Positions 32,017-41,418 of a stretch of 64,000 nt of DNA are shown one piece after another. The DNA is from Streptococcus azizii. GTDB lineage: Bacteria; Bacillota; Bacilli; Lactobacillales; Streptococcaceae. The notes under the pieces were generated by a model. That model made no database searches, was not told where the DNA came from, and was given only the letters and a program-made list of their open reading frames with translations. The stretch spans positions 36,118 through 100,117 of the forward strand of contig NZ_MSPR01000009.1 of assembly GCF_001984715.1 (NCBI RefSeq), written 5' to 3'. The first letter of the stretch is position 1; every line of letters begins with the position of its first letter. Position numbers and translations under genes: made by a program.

Positions 32017-32697
32017 ATGAAAATTGCAATTCTAGTAGACGGTGGCTATTATCGTAAACGTTCTGCTTCTGTTCTAGGTCATAAGACGGCTAAAGAAAGA
32101 GCAGAAGAGTTATATAGCTACTGCAACCGACACTTGAAAGAAAATAGCTACGGAATGGACATTCGACACGATTTATACAGAATATTTTATTATGATTGTC
32201 CACCGATTGATAAACAAGTATTCAACCCTTTGACCCAAAAAAATATAAACTTTAGTAAAAGTGACACCAAAGCGTGGACGAATGACTTCTTTAACGAACT
32301 AAGCCATAAACGAAAAGTAGCATTACGGCTTGGTGAATTGAATGAAGACTCTGTACACTACAATCTAAAGGCTAGCACTACTAAAAAGTTATTGAACGGA
32401 AGTAAACAAATATCTGATATTGATGAATCAGATTTAATCTTACAGTTACAACAAAAAGGCGTTGATATGCGGATTGGACTGGACATAGCCTCGTTATCTT
32501 ATAAGCATCAGGTGGATAAGATTGTTTTAATTGCGGGAGATAGTGATTTTGTTCCTGCTGCTAAACTTGCGCGCAGAGAAGGAATTGATTTCGTTCTTGA
32601 CGCTCTCGGTGGTCAAATCAGGGATAGCCTATCACTGCATATAGACGGACTAAGAACTTGTGATAGTTCCTACTTTCCTGCACCTAAAACGAAATAA
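32017..32697 (+). CDS. NYN-domain (LabA/DUF88-type) putative ribonuclease
   Basis: A 226-residue protein starting MKIAILVDGGYYRKRSASV. The conserved acidic residues of the NYN/PIN-like fold are visible: Asp in ILVDGG, Asp in MRIGLDIASLSYK and Asp-Ser-Asp in IAGDSDFVPAAKLARREG. It probably cleaves RNA. Located between repressor and integrase, outside lytic control, so it is likely expressed in the lysogen and may affect host RNA or competing phages. Its ribosome-binding site is weak. Confidence 0.85.
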   Translation: MKIAILVDGGYYRKRSASVLGHKTAKERAEELYSYCNRHLKENSYGMDIRHDLYRIFYYDCPPIDKQVFNPLTQKNINFSKSDTKAWTNDFFNELSHKRKVALRLGELNEDSVHYNLKASTTKKLLNGSKQISDIDESDLILQLQQKGVDMRIGLDIASLSYKHQVDKIVLIAGDSDFVPAAKLARREGIDFVLDALGGQIRDSLSLHIDGLRTCDSSYFPAPKTK

Positions 32698-32748
32698 AAA
32701 AACTCCCCACACTCGCCATCGCCTAACGTTGAGTGTGAGGAGAAAAAA
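32698..32748 (+). terminator. Intrinsic terminator after the NYN gene
   Basis: CTCCcCACACTC pairs with GAGTGTGaGGAG around a loop of about 16 nt, flanked by A-runs. T-rich sequence lies on the minus strand after the stem, so it may act in both directions. Confidence 0.6.
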
Positions 32749-32823
32749 GATTGAATAGTAAACAGGCATTAAAAAGCCCTCTTTACTATACCCATTTTAT
32801 CAAGAAGTGAGGTAAAAATCAAC

Positions 32824-33885
32824 ATGGCATCATATCGAAAACGAGACGGAAGTTGGGAATACCGCATTTCCTATAAAACACCCGACGGGAAGTATAAACA
32901 GAAATCAAAAAGAGGTTTTCGGACAAAGAAAGAAGCAGAACTTGCTGCAGCAGAGGCAGAACGCCTGCTCAATTCAACAACTATCTTTGATGAAAATATA
33001 TCGCTTTATGACTATTTCGATAAATGGGCCAAGATCTATAAAAAACCTCATGTCTCAATAGGGACATGGAAAAACTATGACCAAACATTAAAGCTGATAG
33101 AGAGAGAATTTGGACAAACAAAAATTAGAGCGATTACACCCAGCATCTATCAACAATTTTTAAATAATTTAGGCAAGCGGTACTATCAAGGAACAATTCA
33201 TAAAGTTCATCACCGAATACGCAGAGCTGTAAAACAGGCAGTCGTGGAAAAACTAATCGATACAAACTTTACAGACTTAGCCAAAATAAACGCTGAAAGA
33301 CAGCATAAACCTATTGAAGATAAATTCCTCGAGGAGAATGAATACCTCTCCTTATTGACAACCTTGAAACAAAATTGCCCACAAACAGACTACGTACAGC
33401 TCTATCTGCTTTCTGTAACCGGCATGCGAATTGGAGAATCTTTGGGCCTAACTTGGAACGACATAGACTTTAAGAATGGTTTAATCAATATCAATAAAAC
33501 GTGGAATGTATATACAAATGCAGAATTTGCACCGACAAAAAACAAGCAATCCATGCGAACTATACCCCTGGATAATACAACAGCAAAAATACTTCTGCAA
33601 TTTAAAACAGAGGAATGGACTGTGAATCCTTACAATCGATTATTCATTCGAGTAAATCATCCCTGGCTCAACCGCTTAATAAAAAAATTGACTAAAACCA
33701 ACATTCACGTCCACTCCTTGCGTCACACATACGCTTCTTACCTTATCTCCAGACAGATAGATTTACTCACTATCTCCAATTTGCTAGGTCACAAAGATTT
33801 GACCGTCACACTACAAACATACGCCCATCAACTTGAACAGCAAAAAGAAAAAGATTTCAAAGAAATTAAAAAACTTTTTGGGTGA
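32824..33885 (+). CDS. int: Tyrosine recombinase (phage integrase)
   Basis: A 353-residue protein. The N-terminal arm-binding domain begins MASYRKRDGSWEYRISYKT. A SAM-like core-binding domain is at about 60-160. The catalytic domain has Arg in TGMRIGESLGLTW, His-x-x-Arg in HSLRHTYASYL, His in LLGHKDLT and nucleophile Tyr in LQTYAHQLE. It ends 43 nt before mnmE, placing the attachment junction at the 5' flank of mnmE. Confidence 0.95.
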   Translation: MASYRKRDGSWEYRISYKTPDGKYKQKSKRGFRTKKEAELAAAEAERLLNSTTIFDENISLYDYFDKWAKIYKKPHVSIGTWKNYDQTLKLIEREFGQTKIRAITPSIYQQFLNNLGKRYYQGTIHKVHHRIRRAVKQAVVEKLIDTNFTDLAKINAERQHKPIEDKFLEENEYLSLLTTLKQNCPQTDYVQLYLLSVTGMRIGESLGLTWNDIDFKNGLININKTWNVYTNAEFAPTKNKQSMRTIPLDNTTAKILLQFKTEEWTVNPYNRLFIRVNHPWLNRLIKKLTKTNIHVHSLRHTYASYLISRQIDLLTISNLLGHKDLTVTLQTYAHQLEQQKEKDFKEIKKLFG

Positions 33886-33930
33886 ATTTTGGGCGTAATG
33901 TCTCAAAACGCTATTAAATAAAGGAACTAT
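33886..33930. other. Probable right attachment junction (attR/attL side)
   Basis: The 45 bp between the integrase stop and the mnmE start should hold one att core, because phage genes end and conserved chromosome begins here. The direct-repeat partner is outside the window, so the core cannot be delimited. Confidence 0.4.
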
Positions 33931-35304
33931 ATGATTACCAAAGAATTTGATACGATTGCAGCCATCTCTACTCCTCTTGGAGAGGGAGCTATCGGCATTG
34001 TTCGTCTGTCTGGAAGCCAAGCCATTGACATTGCAAATAGCATTTTTAAAGAAAAAGATTTAGCGGAAGTAGCTAGTCATACGATTCATTACGGTCATAT
34101 CCTGGATCCGCTTGCCGACATCGTGGTCGATGAGGTCATGGTCTCGGTCATGAAAGAACCAAAGACCTTCACTCGGGAAAATATTGTTGAAATCAACACC
34201 CACGGCGGGGTTGCGGTGACCAATGAAATTCTCCAGCTCGTCATTCGTCAAGGAGCACGTATGGCAGAACCTGGAGAATTTACGAAACGTGCCTTTTTAA
34301 ATGGGCGGGTCGATCTCACTCAGGCAGAAGCTGTCATGGATATTATTCGCGCTAAGACAGACAAGGCGATGCACCAAGCCGTTCAACAACTAGATGGCTC
34401 GCTCTCTACACTCATCAATGATACTAGACAAGAGATTCTCAATACCTTGGCTCAAATTGAGGTCAATATTGACTATCCTGAATATGATGATGTTGAAGAA
34501 GCCACGACCGAACTGGTCCGTGATAAAACCTTGGAATTTCAACAATTACTAGAAAGCCTACTCAAAACGGCACGTCGAGGAAAAATCCTCCGCGAAGGAA
34601 TCGCAACAGCTATTATCGGCCGTCCCAATGTCGGTAAATCGAGCTTATTAAATACCCTTTTACGAGAGGATAAAGCTATCGTCACCGACATTGAAGGAAC
34701 AACTCGCGACATCATTGAAGAATATGTCAATATCAACGGTATCCCTCTCAAACTGATCGATACCGCAGGGATTCGTGAAACAGACGATGTTGTGGAAAAG
34801 ATAGGGGTTGAACGTTCTAGAAAAGCCCTAGAAGAAGCTGATTTGGTCCTCTTGGTTCTAAATGCCAGTGAAGCACTGACCCCGCAAGATCGCCAACTGC
34901 TGGCGATGAGTCAAGATAGTCATCGGATTATCCTGCTCAACAAAACAGATCTGCCTATCCACATTGAGCAAGAGCAACTACCCGCTGATAGCATTGCCAT
35001 CTCTGTCCTTCACCATCAAAATATCGACCAGATTGAAGAGCGCATCAACCAACTCTTTTTTGAACAAACAGGGCTGGCAGAGCAAGATGCCACCTACCTC
35101 TCCAATGCTCGCCATATTTCTCTCATTGAACAGGCTGTCCAAGCCTTACAGGCGGTTAATGAAGGACTTGAAATGGCGATGCCTGTCGATCTACTTCAAG
35201 TAGATCTGACCCGTTGTTGGCAGATTCTTGGAGAAATCACTGGCGATGCCGCACCAGATGAGCTGATTACCCAACTCTTTAGCCAATTCTGTTTAGGAAA
35301 ATAG
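33931..35304 (+). CDS. mnmE: tRNA modification GTPase MnmE
   Basis: A 457-residue protein. The N-terminal tetrahydrofolate-binding domain has [15 protein letters not shown]. The Ras-like G domain at about 220-380 has [12 protein letters not shown] (G1), DTAGIRET (G3) and NKTDLP (G4). It ends with the catalytic FCLGK cysteine motif. With MnmG it builds cmnm5 groups on tRNA wobble uridines. AAAGGAACT precedes the ATG. Confidence 0.97.
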   Translation: MITKEFDTIAAISTPLGEGAIGIVRLSGSQAIDIANSIFKEKDLAEVASHTIHYGHILDPLADIVVDEVMVSVMKEPKTFTRENIVEINTHGGVAVTNEILQLVIRQGARMAEPGEFTKRAFLNGRVDLTQAEAVMDIIRAKTDKAMHQAVQQLDGSLSTLINDTRQEILNTLAQIEVNIDYPEYDDVEEATTELVRDKTLEFQQLLESLLKTARRGKILREGIATAIIGRPNVGKSSLLNTLLREDKAIVTDIEGTTRDIIEEYVNINGIPLKLIDTAGIRETDDVVEKIGVERSRKALEEADLVLLVLNASEALTPQDRQLLAMSQDSHRIILLNKTDLPIHIEQEQLPADSIAISVLHHQNIDQIEERINQLFFEQTGLAEQDATYLSNARHISLIEQAVQALQAVNEGLEMAMPVDLLQVDLTRCWQILGEITGDAAPDELITQLFSQFCLGK

Positions 35305-35313
35305 GAGAATAAT

Positions 35314-35732
35314 ATGTCGGTCAGACTGATTGCCCACGCCCTGATTCAGCACAATCAAGCCTATCTTGTCCTCAAACGCTCTACTATCAAACGAGGACAG
35401 GCAAATGTCTACCCCCCCCCCCCGCATTTTGGGATATTCCTGGAGGTGGTGTAGAACTGGGAGAACTGCCACAAGTTGCAGCTCTTCGTGAAACACTAGA
35501 AGAATGTCATCAACACATTGTACTTTCCAATATTCTCTACGAAGATAGCCAGCTTGATAATGAACAGCAGATAGTCTTTACACGGCTAATCTATGCTGCA
35601 CACTTGATTGATCAAGCTCCTATTCTTCTGGATCCAGAAGAGCATACTGATTATCGCTGGATTCAGTCTCTAGAAGAATTAGAGGGGGAATTGATTGTCC
35701 CCTATTTATATCATCTTATCCCTACCTCCTAA
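35314..35732 (+). pseudogene. NUDIX hydrolase gene out of frame at a C12 tract (possible phase-variable gene)
   Basis: ATG at 35314 gives MSVRLIAHALIQHNQAYLVL. At 35412-35423 a run of 12 C shifts the frame, producing a stop after about 46 codons (FGIFLEVV). The other frame continues FWDIPGGGVELGELPQ, then a full NUDIX box (G-x5-E-x7-RETLEE) to a stop at 35730. Tracts of 10 or 13 C would restore one continuous ~139-residue protein. Either a phase-variable switch in the off state or a tract-length artefact. Confidence 0.8.
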
Positions 35733-35790
35733 CGATAGATGAGAAAGTTGGTTCTTTCCCAACTGCTCAGCAAAGAATGACCAACAAATA

Positions 35791-35827
35791 TAAAACGCCT
35801 CTTAGAACTATCCTAAGGGGCGTTTTA
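35791..35827 (+). terminator. Intrinsic terminator after the NUDIX gene
   Basis: AAAACGCC..CTTAG pairs with CTAAG..GGCGTTTT around a short loop, followed by TTTTATCG. The flanking A/T symmetry suggests bidirectional action. Confidence 0.8.
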
Positions 35828-35849
35828 TCGTCTTTTAGTTTACTTTTAG

Positions 35850-35982
35850 TCCTTGCGCCACTAGTCTGGGAGAGCGAAGTGGGCAAGGTTGGAAATAGGG
35901 AAACGGAGTTTCCAACTACCACTTTTTTAATGAAAGGTGGTAGGCTGAAAACCTCCACTGGAGCTTTTCACTCATCGAAGTA
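35850..35982. repeat. Dispersed hairpin repeat, copy near yebC
   Basis: Contains GGCTGAAAACCTCCACTGGAG and CTTTTCACTC, the reverse complement of sequence at about 63501-63535. A variant occurs at 54928-54958. Also holds ggaaataggg and cggagtttcc pieces. It is a member of the intergenic repeat family described at the right end of the window. Confidence 0.65.
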
Positions 35983-36061
35983 ATAAAAGAGACGCAGCTG
36001 TTTCAGATTTAGTCAATTACAGCTGTGGCTACCTTTAGGTATAAACTAAACGACTATATCG

Positions 36062-36778
36062 TTAAAATCCTTCTACGTTGGTATAGATTTTTTGGACATC
36101 TTCATCATCTTCAAGAACATCATATAGCTTCTCAAAAGTGGCAAGATCGTCGCCTTCCAAAACTACTTCTGACTGAGGAATCATTTCTAATTCTGTCACT
36201 TGAAACTCACTTGTGCCAGCCTCACGTAAGGCTACAAGAGCTTTGTGTAAGTCTGTAGGAGCAGTGTATACAGTGATGCTTCCTTCTTCTGCTTCTACAT
36301 CTTCCACATCCACATCTGCCTCCAGCAGTTGTTCAAAGACACTGTCTGCATCGTCACCGGCAAAAACAATGACCCCTTTGTTATCAAACAAGTAAGAAAC
36401 TGAGCCGCTGGCTCCCATATTGCCACCGTTCTTACCAAAAGCTGCACGCACGTTTGCTGCTGTGCGGTTAACGTTAGAAGTAAGAGTGTCAACAATGAGC
36501 ATCGAACCATTTGGTCCAAAGCCCTCGTAGCGACCTTCTACAAAGGTCTCATCGGTATTTCCCTTCGCCTTGTCAATAGCCTTGTCAATGATATGCTTTG
36601 GTACTTGCGCCTGTTTCGCACGATCGATAACGAACTTCAAGCCTGTATTCGTCTCTGGATCTGGATCACCTTTTTTAGCTGCGGCATAGATTTCGACACC
36701 AAACTTGGCATAAACTTTAGAGTTTGCTCCGTCCTTTGCTGTTTTTTTAGCTACAATATTCGCCCATTTCCGTCCCAT
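36062..36778 (-). CDS. YebC/PmpR-family transcriptional regulator
   Basis: A 238-residue protein starting [20 protein letters not shown], with AGGAGGTTCCTT before the ATG at 36778. The YebC pattern is clear: [40 protein letters not shown] and [13 protein letters not shown]. Members are DNA-binding regulators or ribosome-associated factors that relieve stalling. An extended start adds residues without a better site. Confidence 0.92.
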   Translation of the reverse strand: MGRKWANIVAKKTAKDGANSKVYAKFGVEIYAAAKKGDPDPETNTGLKFVIDRAKQAQVPKHIIDKAIDKAKGNTDETFVEGRYEGFGPNGSMLIVDTLTSNVNRTAANVRAAFGKNGGNMGASGSVSYLFDNKGVIVFAGDDADSVFEQLLEADVDVEDVEAEEGSITVYTAPTDLHKALVALREAGTSEFQVTELEMIPQSEVVLEGDDLATFEKLYDVLEDDEDVQKIYTNVEGF

Positions 36779-36863
36779 AAGGAACCTCCTACATTTTTTC
36801 AATCGTTTTATTATACCATAAGATTGCCTATTTGAGAAGATAGGTGCTATTTTTATTAGACAG

Positions 36864-36892
36864 TTGACATATACAGTCGCACGATATATAAT
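36864..36892 (+). promoter_or_regulatory. padR promoter with repeated TATACAGT elements
   Basis: TTGACA (36864), a 17-nt spacer and TATAAT (36887). ATACAGT occurs in the spacer and TATACAGTTGA again after the -10. These repeats are candidate autoregulatory PadR sites. Confidence 0.65.
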
Positions 36893-36932
36893 ATAACTAT
36901 ACAGTTGAACTATACAAGGAAAGGAGATTAGA

Positions 36933-37244
36933 ATGAGACGAAATCAACATTTACCTCTGACAGAGACCACCTACTACATCCTACTGGCTCTACTTAAGAC
37001 AAACCACGGTTATGCCATTATGCAGGATGTGGAAACCATGAGCGAAGGTGAGGTCAGAATCGCTGCTGGTACCATGTATGGAGCCATTGAAAACCTACTC
37101 AAGTTGGGTTGGATTATCGCTGTACCAAGCACAGATAGTCGCAGAAAGATGTACCATATTACCCCAATAGGAAAGTCTATTCTAGCCCTTGAAACTGAAC
37201 GAATTCGCAAATTGAGTACACTTGCCAGCCAGTTTGATTTTTGA
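36933..37244 (+). CDS. PadR-family transcriptional regulator
   Basis: 103 residues starting [20 protein letters not shown]. The winged helix of the PadR-like family is evident: [20 protein letters not shown] and [18 protein letters not shown]. It commonly represses itself and the following membrane gene in response to stress ligands. AAAGGAGATTAGA precedes the ATG. A DUF2812 gene follows as its operon partner. Confidence 0.93.
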   Translation: MRRNQHLPLTETTYYILLALLKTNHGYAIMQDVETMSEGEVRIAAGTMYGAIENLLKLGWIIAVPSTDSRRKMYHITPIGKSILALETERIRKLSTLASQFDF

Positions 37245-37255
37245 GGAGGCACCCC

Positions 37256-37885
37256 ATGAAAAAGCACAGACTATTTGTTTCCATTTCAAAAGAAGAAAAC
37301 TGGATTAACCAAATCCAAGCCCAAGGCTACCGTCTCATCAGGGTTCACCCTTACACTGCAGGCTACAGTTTTGAAAGAGTCCAGCAAGAAGCCGACATTC
37401 CCATCGTACGCCTGGACTACCGGCAGTTTACTTCTACTCAAGATTATCTCGAGTATCTCTCTCTTTTTGCTGAATGCGGCTGGAAGCTCATTCCCGGTAG
37501 CAATCGCCATAGCTTCCAGTATTTCGCTCATACTGCCTACAGTGAGGATACTGAACTGTTTTCAGATGACGAATCTCGCCAAGCTCTTTATCAGCGAGTG
37601 AGAAAACAGGCCCTCCTGTTCTTCTCAATTTCTATGGTACAGTCTATCATCTTCTTTCAAGTCAACCACAATCATTTCCAAAACTTCTGGAACCTTAAAG
37701 AACTATACCTGACCTCTGGTCTATGGGAAAAATCCGGCAGTAGCTTCTGGCTAGCCTTTCTTTTTGAAACCCCATTTGCCTTCCTACGTACCATTTTCCC
37801 TGCCTTCATTCTCCTAGGAAGCCTAGGAAGCTCCCTCTTTTGCCTCTATATAGCCTATAAAAATAGAAGCCAACACCATCCGTAA
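37256..37885 (+). CDS. DUF2812 membrane protein
   Basis: A 209-residue protein starting MKKHRLFVSISKEENWINQI after GAGGAGGCACCCC. The N-terminal soluble DUF2812 domain (GYSFERVQQEADIPIVRLDY) precedes two or three membrane segments at about 120-205. PadR-DUF2812 pairs are common in Firmicutes. DUF2812 function is not established. Confidence 0.85.
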   Translation: MKKHRLFVSISKEENWINQIQAQGYRLIRVHPYTAGYSFERVQQEADIPIVRLDYRQFTSTQDYLEYLSLFAECGWKLIPGSNRHSFQYFAHTAYSEDTELFSDDESRQALYQRVRKQALLFFSISMVQSIIFFQVNHNHFQNFWNLKELYLTSGLWEKSGSSFWLAFLFETPFAFLRTIFPAFILLGSLGSSLFCLYIAYKNRSQHHP

Positions 37886-37920
37886 GAGAAGAAATAACAG
37901 TAAACACTCACAGAGCAAAA

Positions 37921-37971
37921 GCGAACAAACCAATGTTTCTAATTGTTAGAAAACAGGTTTTGTTCGCTTTG
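37921..37971 (+). terminator. Terminator after the padR operon
   Basis: GCGAACAAaCC pairs with GG..TTTTGTTCGC and TTTCTAA with TTAGAAA, forming a long hairpin, followed by TTTGTG. The rest of 37972-38243 holds no gene I can support. Confidence 0.7.
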
Positions 37972-38243
37972 TGTCTATCAAACGGTTCCTTAACTTCTTC
38001 CCTCTATTCCCATCTTGCTATCAGTCCTGTGAGTCATGCTCACTCCATACGAAAGGAACGATTCTCTGAATAATGTCTTACACTGATACTCTATAAACAT
38101 TAAAATCTAAGACTCTCAAGGTAGAGTTCAAGATGCGAATAGGCTTTCACACTCTTAGCAAAAATCGGAAAATAAGGTAACAAAGCTAGCTTCTGATAGA
38201 CTATCAATGGCATGACCACCTGTCAGGAACTTATCACAACAGA

Positions 38244-39833
38244 CTACAGGAGATAGCCATCTAAATCAATAATAGCATCGTATCGTGCATCATCATGTTC
38301 TGATTCCCTATGAGAGATGTGAATCAAGGTTAAATGAGGGATTGCTAACAAGTATTGCTCAACCTGCTGAAATGTCCTATCATCCAATGCTGATAAACTT
38401 TCATCCAATAATAAAATATCTTTTTCTTCCAGCAAGGCTCGGATAAGCAATAAGCGTTGCCTTTGACCTCCAGACAGACTACTTTCATCTGATATCACTT
38501 CATCTAAGGAAATACTATCAGGAAAACGCTCCTGTAATCCAACTACTGCTAATAATTCCAATAACTTTTTGTCTGATACTGGACTTCCTAAGGTCAGATT
38601 ATAACGGACACTCTCTTGAAATAGGCGAGAATGCTGGGAAAGATAAGCTATTTTGTTTTGAATCGATCTATAAGAAAGAGTGGCAAAGGATTGATTATTT
38701 AACACAATCTCACCTGCTTGAATAGGGATATTCTTTGTCAACAAGAGGGCCAATGTTGATTTCCCACTCCCACTTTTTCCTTTCATCAGATACTTCTTCC
38801 CCTTCTCAAAACGATAATTAAAAGACTGAAACAGAATGCGACTGCTCATTTGATAGGTTAGGTCATGAATCTCCAAGGTTTCAAAACGTTCGCTATCTAA
38901 TCCTTCATTAGGTGAAGAAGGCAGAGGATTTCCCATTATAGGATTCAATCGTTGATGGATGTCTTTCACAGCATGCATGTCCAAAAAAGAGGCTGCGATA
39001 CTGTTAATAGGATCAACTAACTGCTCTGAGATGGTCAAAATGGCTGTCAAACCTCCTAAGGTTAAGGCACCTGAAAACACTTGAAAACCACCTATTAAAA
39101 TGGTAAGAATGGTAATGGTATAAAAGACAAGACCGACAATTATTCGCATTGTTGTAGTCGTGCGTGCCAAGCGCTCACCTGCATCATTGATCCGATTATA
39201 TCGCTCCTTAAGGTCTTTCATCACAGCAGGATAGTGGACACAGTTTTTTATATTCAAGTATCCTTCGAGGATGTCAGACAATCTCGTATTGTAGGTGGCT
39301 TGTCTATCTGATATTGCATTTTGAAGCTGGCGAGATCGATTCCGATAGAAATAAGGAATCAGCACTGGTAAAAAAGAGGTGACAATCACAAAACTGGCGG
39401 TCGGGACATCCAAACTGAGCAAGGCAAAACTAGCCAGTAAAAAAGAGCAAGCGCTTTGAAAAATGGTAAATAGCGCGTCATAATAATTGTCTTTGACACG
39501 TTCAATATCATTGTTCAGTTGAGACATATAGTACCCCGATACATGTTCTGTATATTCGTTATAGTTCTTTCTAAAAATATTCCCCAAAATAGTTGCATGT
39601 ATCCTAAAGCCAACCTGATTTAAGTAGATAATATTTAGCATCTGCCGCCCATACTCAAAAAAGAGCATGGTCACAACTGTCAGCCCCATCAACAAAATTC
39701 GTTCCAGAAATAGGTTCAGCTGTTGCTGTGATAGAGCATCCATCACACCACGATACTGGTAGAAAAAGCCAGTATTCAAAAGAGCGACCATAAAAATACA
39801 TCCCAATGTCAGCCAAAAATACTTATTTTTCAT
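38244..39833 (-). CDS. ABC exporter of the TQQ-type RiPP locus
   Basis: A 529-residue fused permease-ATPase. The membrane domain spans about 1-300 with five or six segments. The ATPase has Walker A MKGKSGSGKSTLALL, Q-loop YLSQHSR, signature SLSGGQRQRLLLI and Walker B DILLLDESLSALDD. There is no C39 peptidase domain, so leader removal may need another protease. The start overlaps the maturase stop by 11 nt. It presumably exports the modified peptide. Confidence 0.9.
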   Translation of the reverse strand: MKNKYFWLTLGCIFMVALLNTGFFYQYRGVMDALSQQQLNLFLERILLMGLTVVTMLFFEYGRQMLNIIYLNQVGFRIHATILGNIFRKNYNEYTEHVSGYYMSQLNNDIERVKDNYYDALFTIFQSACSFLLASFALLSLDVPTASFVIVTSFLPVLIPYFYRNRSRQLQNAISDRQATYNTRLSDILEGYLNIKNCVHYPAVMKDLKERYNRINDAGERLARTTTTMRIIVGLVFYTITILTILIGGFQVFSGALTLGGLTAILTISEQLVDPINSIAASFLDMHAVKDIHQRLNPIMGNPLPSSPNEGLDSERFETLEIHDLTYQMSSRILFQSFNYRFEKGKKYLMKGKSGSGKSTLALLLTKNIPIQAGEIVLNNQSFATLSYRSIQNKIAYLSQHSRLFQESVRYNLTLGSPVSDKKLLELLAVVGLQERFPDSISLDEVISDESSLSGGQRQRLLLIRALLEEKDILLLDESLSALDDRTFQQVEQYLLAIPHLTLIHISHRESEHDDARYDAIIDLDGYLL

Positions 39834-41112
39834 CTGGTACTCCTACTACTTTATAAATTTCTTCGCAAATATTTTTTGTTGATAGACCAACTGAATGTAA
39901 CCTCTTTTCCCACTCATTTATCCCGCTGACTATCTCATCCGAATGATTACATGTGACGTAGTCTTCAAAATTACCTATACTATAAGAAGTATAATACGAA
40001 TCTGGAAAAAATGTGCAGGGTTTAATAAAACCATTCTCACTAATTGTCCATTCAATAACTCCCGCTCCACATTTCATTGTGTTATCCGTTACATTTTTAA
40101 AGAAAGTCGAACAGTCTTCTTCCCATGTATGTATTTTTATTAAATCTCTATATTCCTTATTTTTCTTTATCAGTAAATCATAAAACTCTTCTACTGCTTC
40201 TTTACTCAAAAACCAATCTGAATCAGTTTTACGTCCTCTTCCCAGACTACTAAGTAAGCCAAATCTAACTTCCTTTACATTATTTTCAATCAAAAACTCA
40301 ATGTACTTATCAAATTCATCTAGCAAACTATTTCTGACTATATTAGTCACAGAATATGCAATCCCTGCATTATTCAGGTACTCTATTCCTCTAATTGTTT
40401 TTGATAGAGAGTTTTTCCCATTCGTAATTTTATCTTGAATTTCTGAAGTATGATGATAGAGAGAGACCTGCACAAAAGAAATTCCCTTTAATTTGTCAAT
40501 ATTTCGTGAATTAATTAAATGTGCCGTTGTAGTTATTGTCACTATCTTATAATTTTCCAACACATACTTTAAAATCTTATCAAAGGACGGATGAGCCATA
40601 GGCTCTCCACCTGTTAGCTGGATTTCATAAACTTTTCCTTTCAATTTTTCTAAAAAATCAAGTAAATCTTCTGCCTTTACAAAATTTCTTCTACTGGGTC
40701 CTGCCTCTTTAAAACAATGTACACACTCCAAATGACACTTATTCGTTAATTCAATAACTATTTTTTTAGGATAATATTTGTTTTGCTCACCATAAATCTT
40801 TACACTACTTTTAAAATCCGTTTCAGAAATCAAATTATACTGTTGCATCTGATTAATTGTATCTTTAATCAAGAATTTTATATCCTTGTATGTGCTGTCA
40901 TCTACAATTTTTAAAAATTCAGAAGCAATTTCATCTATTCCCAGAGAGTGATTAAGCATTGTCAGTATCCTAGACTGAAATTCATTTAAAATATATTGTT
41001 CATCTACTCCCATGACAATCATATCTCTTCCAAGATAATGATAATAATTATTACAATTTAATCCAAGCACACTATGAAATCTCCTCTCAAACAGATACGC
41101 AAGTTTATTCAT
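39823..41112 (-). CDS. Radical SAM peptide maturase (TQQ/rotapeptide-like)
   Basis: A 429-residue protein. Residues about 15-100 form a PqqD-like peptide-recognition region. The radical SAM motif is CHLECVHC (Cys126, 130, 133), with the GGEP motif in QLTGGEPMAH. The C-terminus has an abbreviated SPASM segment (CGAGVIEWTISENGFIKPC) for auxiliary Fe-S binding. Together with the precursor it fits streptococcal enzymes that form a Thr-O to Gln-alpha-carbon ether. The ATG at 41112 has no clear ribosome-binding site, whereas an in-frame GTG at codon 15 follows AGGAGATTTCATA. Confidence 0.9.
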   Translation of the reverse strand: MNKLAYLFERRFHSVLGLNCNNYYHYLGRDMIVMGVDEQYILNEFQSRILTMLNHSLGIDEIASEFLKIVDDSTYKDIKFLIKDTINQMQQYNLISETDFKSSVKIYGEQNKYYPKKIVIELTNKCHLECVHCFKEAGPSRRNFVKAEDLLDFLEKLKGKVYEIQLTGGEPMAHPSFDKILKYVLENYKIVTITTTAHLINSRNIDKLKGISFVQVSLYHHTSEIQDKITNGKNSLSKTIRGIEYLNNAGIAYSVTNIVRNSLLDEFDKYIEFLIENNVKEVRFGLLSSLGRGRKTDSDWFLSKEAVEEFYDLLIKKNKEYRDLIKIHTWEEDCSTFFKNVTDNTMKCGAGVIEWTISENGFIKPCTFFPDSYYTSYSIGNFEDYVTCNHSDEIVSGINEWEKRLHSVGLSTKNICEEIYKVVGVPDEK

Positions 41113-41254
41113 TATGAAAATGATTTTTTATTCAAATTTAAAGTAATTAAACATACTTTATATACTAAACTTTGCTAATTTTATCGCTAAGCTACCCTAT
41201 CTATAAATCAAACAGCTATCATCACTATAGAATCTATATTCCGATAATATACTG

Positions 41255-41368
41255 TTAGGCTAAATTACCTTTTGTCTGTTGAGTTCTCTTTGTGCCGCAT
41301 CCACTTAGAGGCATGCTTTTAATCTTCAAAAGTTTTGACGACAAGTTTTTTAAATTCATTTTTACCAT
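41255..41368 (-). CDS. RiPP precursor peptide with RTQQT core motif, 37 aa
   Basis: ATG at 41368 behind a strong AGGAGGAATACTAC. The leader begins MVKMNLKNLSSKLLKIK, amphipathic and Lys-rich. The C-terminal part is SMPLSGCGTKRTQQTKGNLA. The TQQ triad defines a known group of streptococcal radical-SAM RiPPs, in which Thr and Gln are joined by an ether. It lies 142 nt upstream of the maturase and is preceded by a consensus promoter. One Cys sits five residues before the TQQ. Confidence 0.88.
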   Translation of the reverse strand: MVKMNLKNLSSKLLKIKSMPLSGCGTKRTQQTKGNLA

Positions 41369-41418
41369 GTAGTATTCCTCCTCTACTCACTCATAATAAT
41401 AAACTCACGCATAGTATA

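Noticed and set aside
41383..41412. Nine-codon leaderless frame (MREFIIMSE) between the RiPP promoter and precursor as a SHP pheromone
   Set aside because: It starts at the predicted transcription start and ends at the precursor's ribosome-binding site, but it lacks the basic leader and hydrophobic aliphatic C-terminus of SHP peptides.
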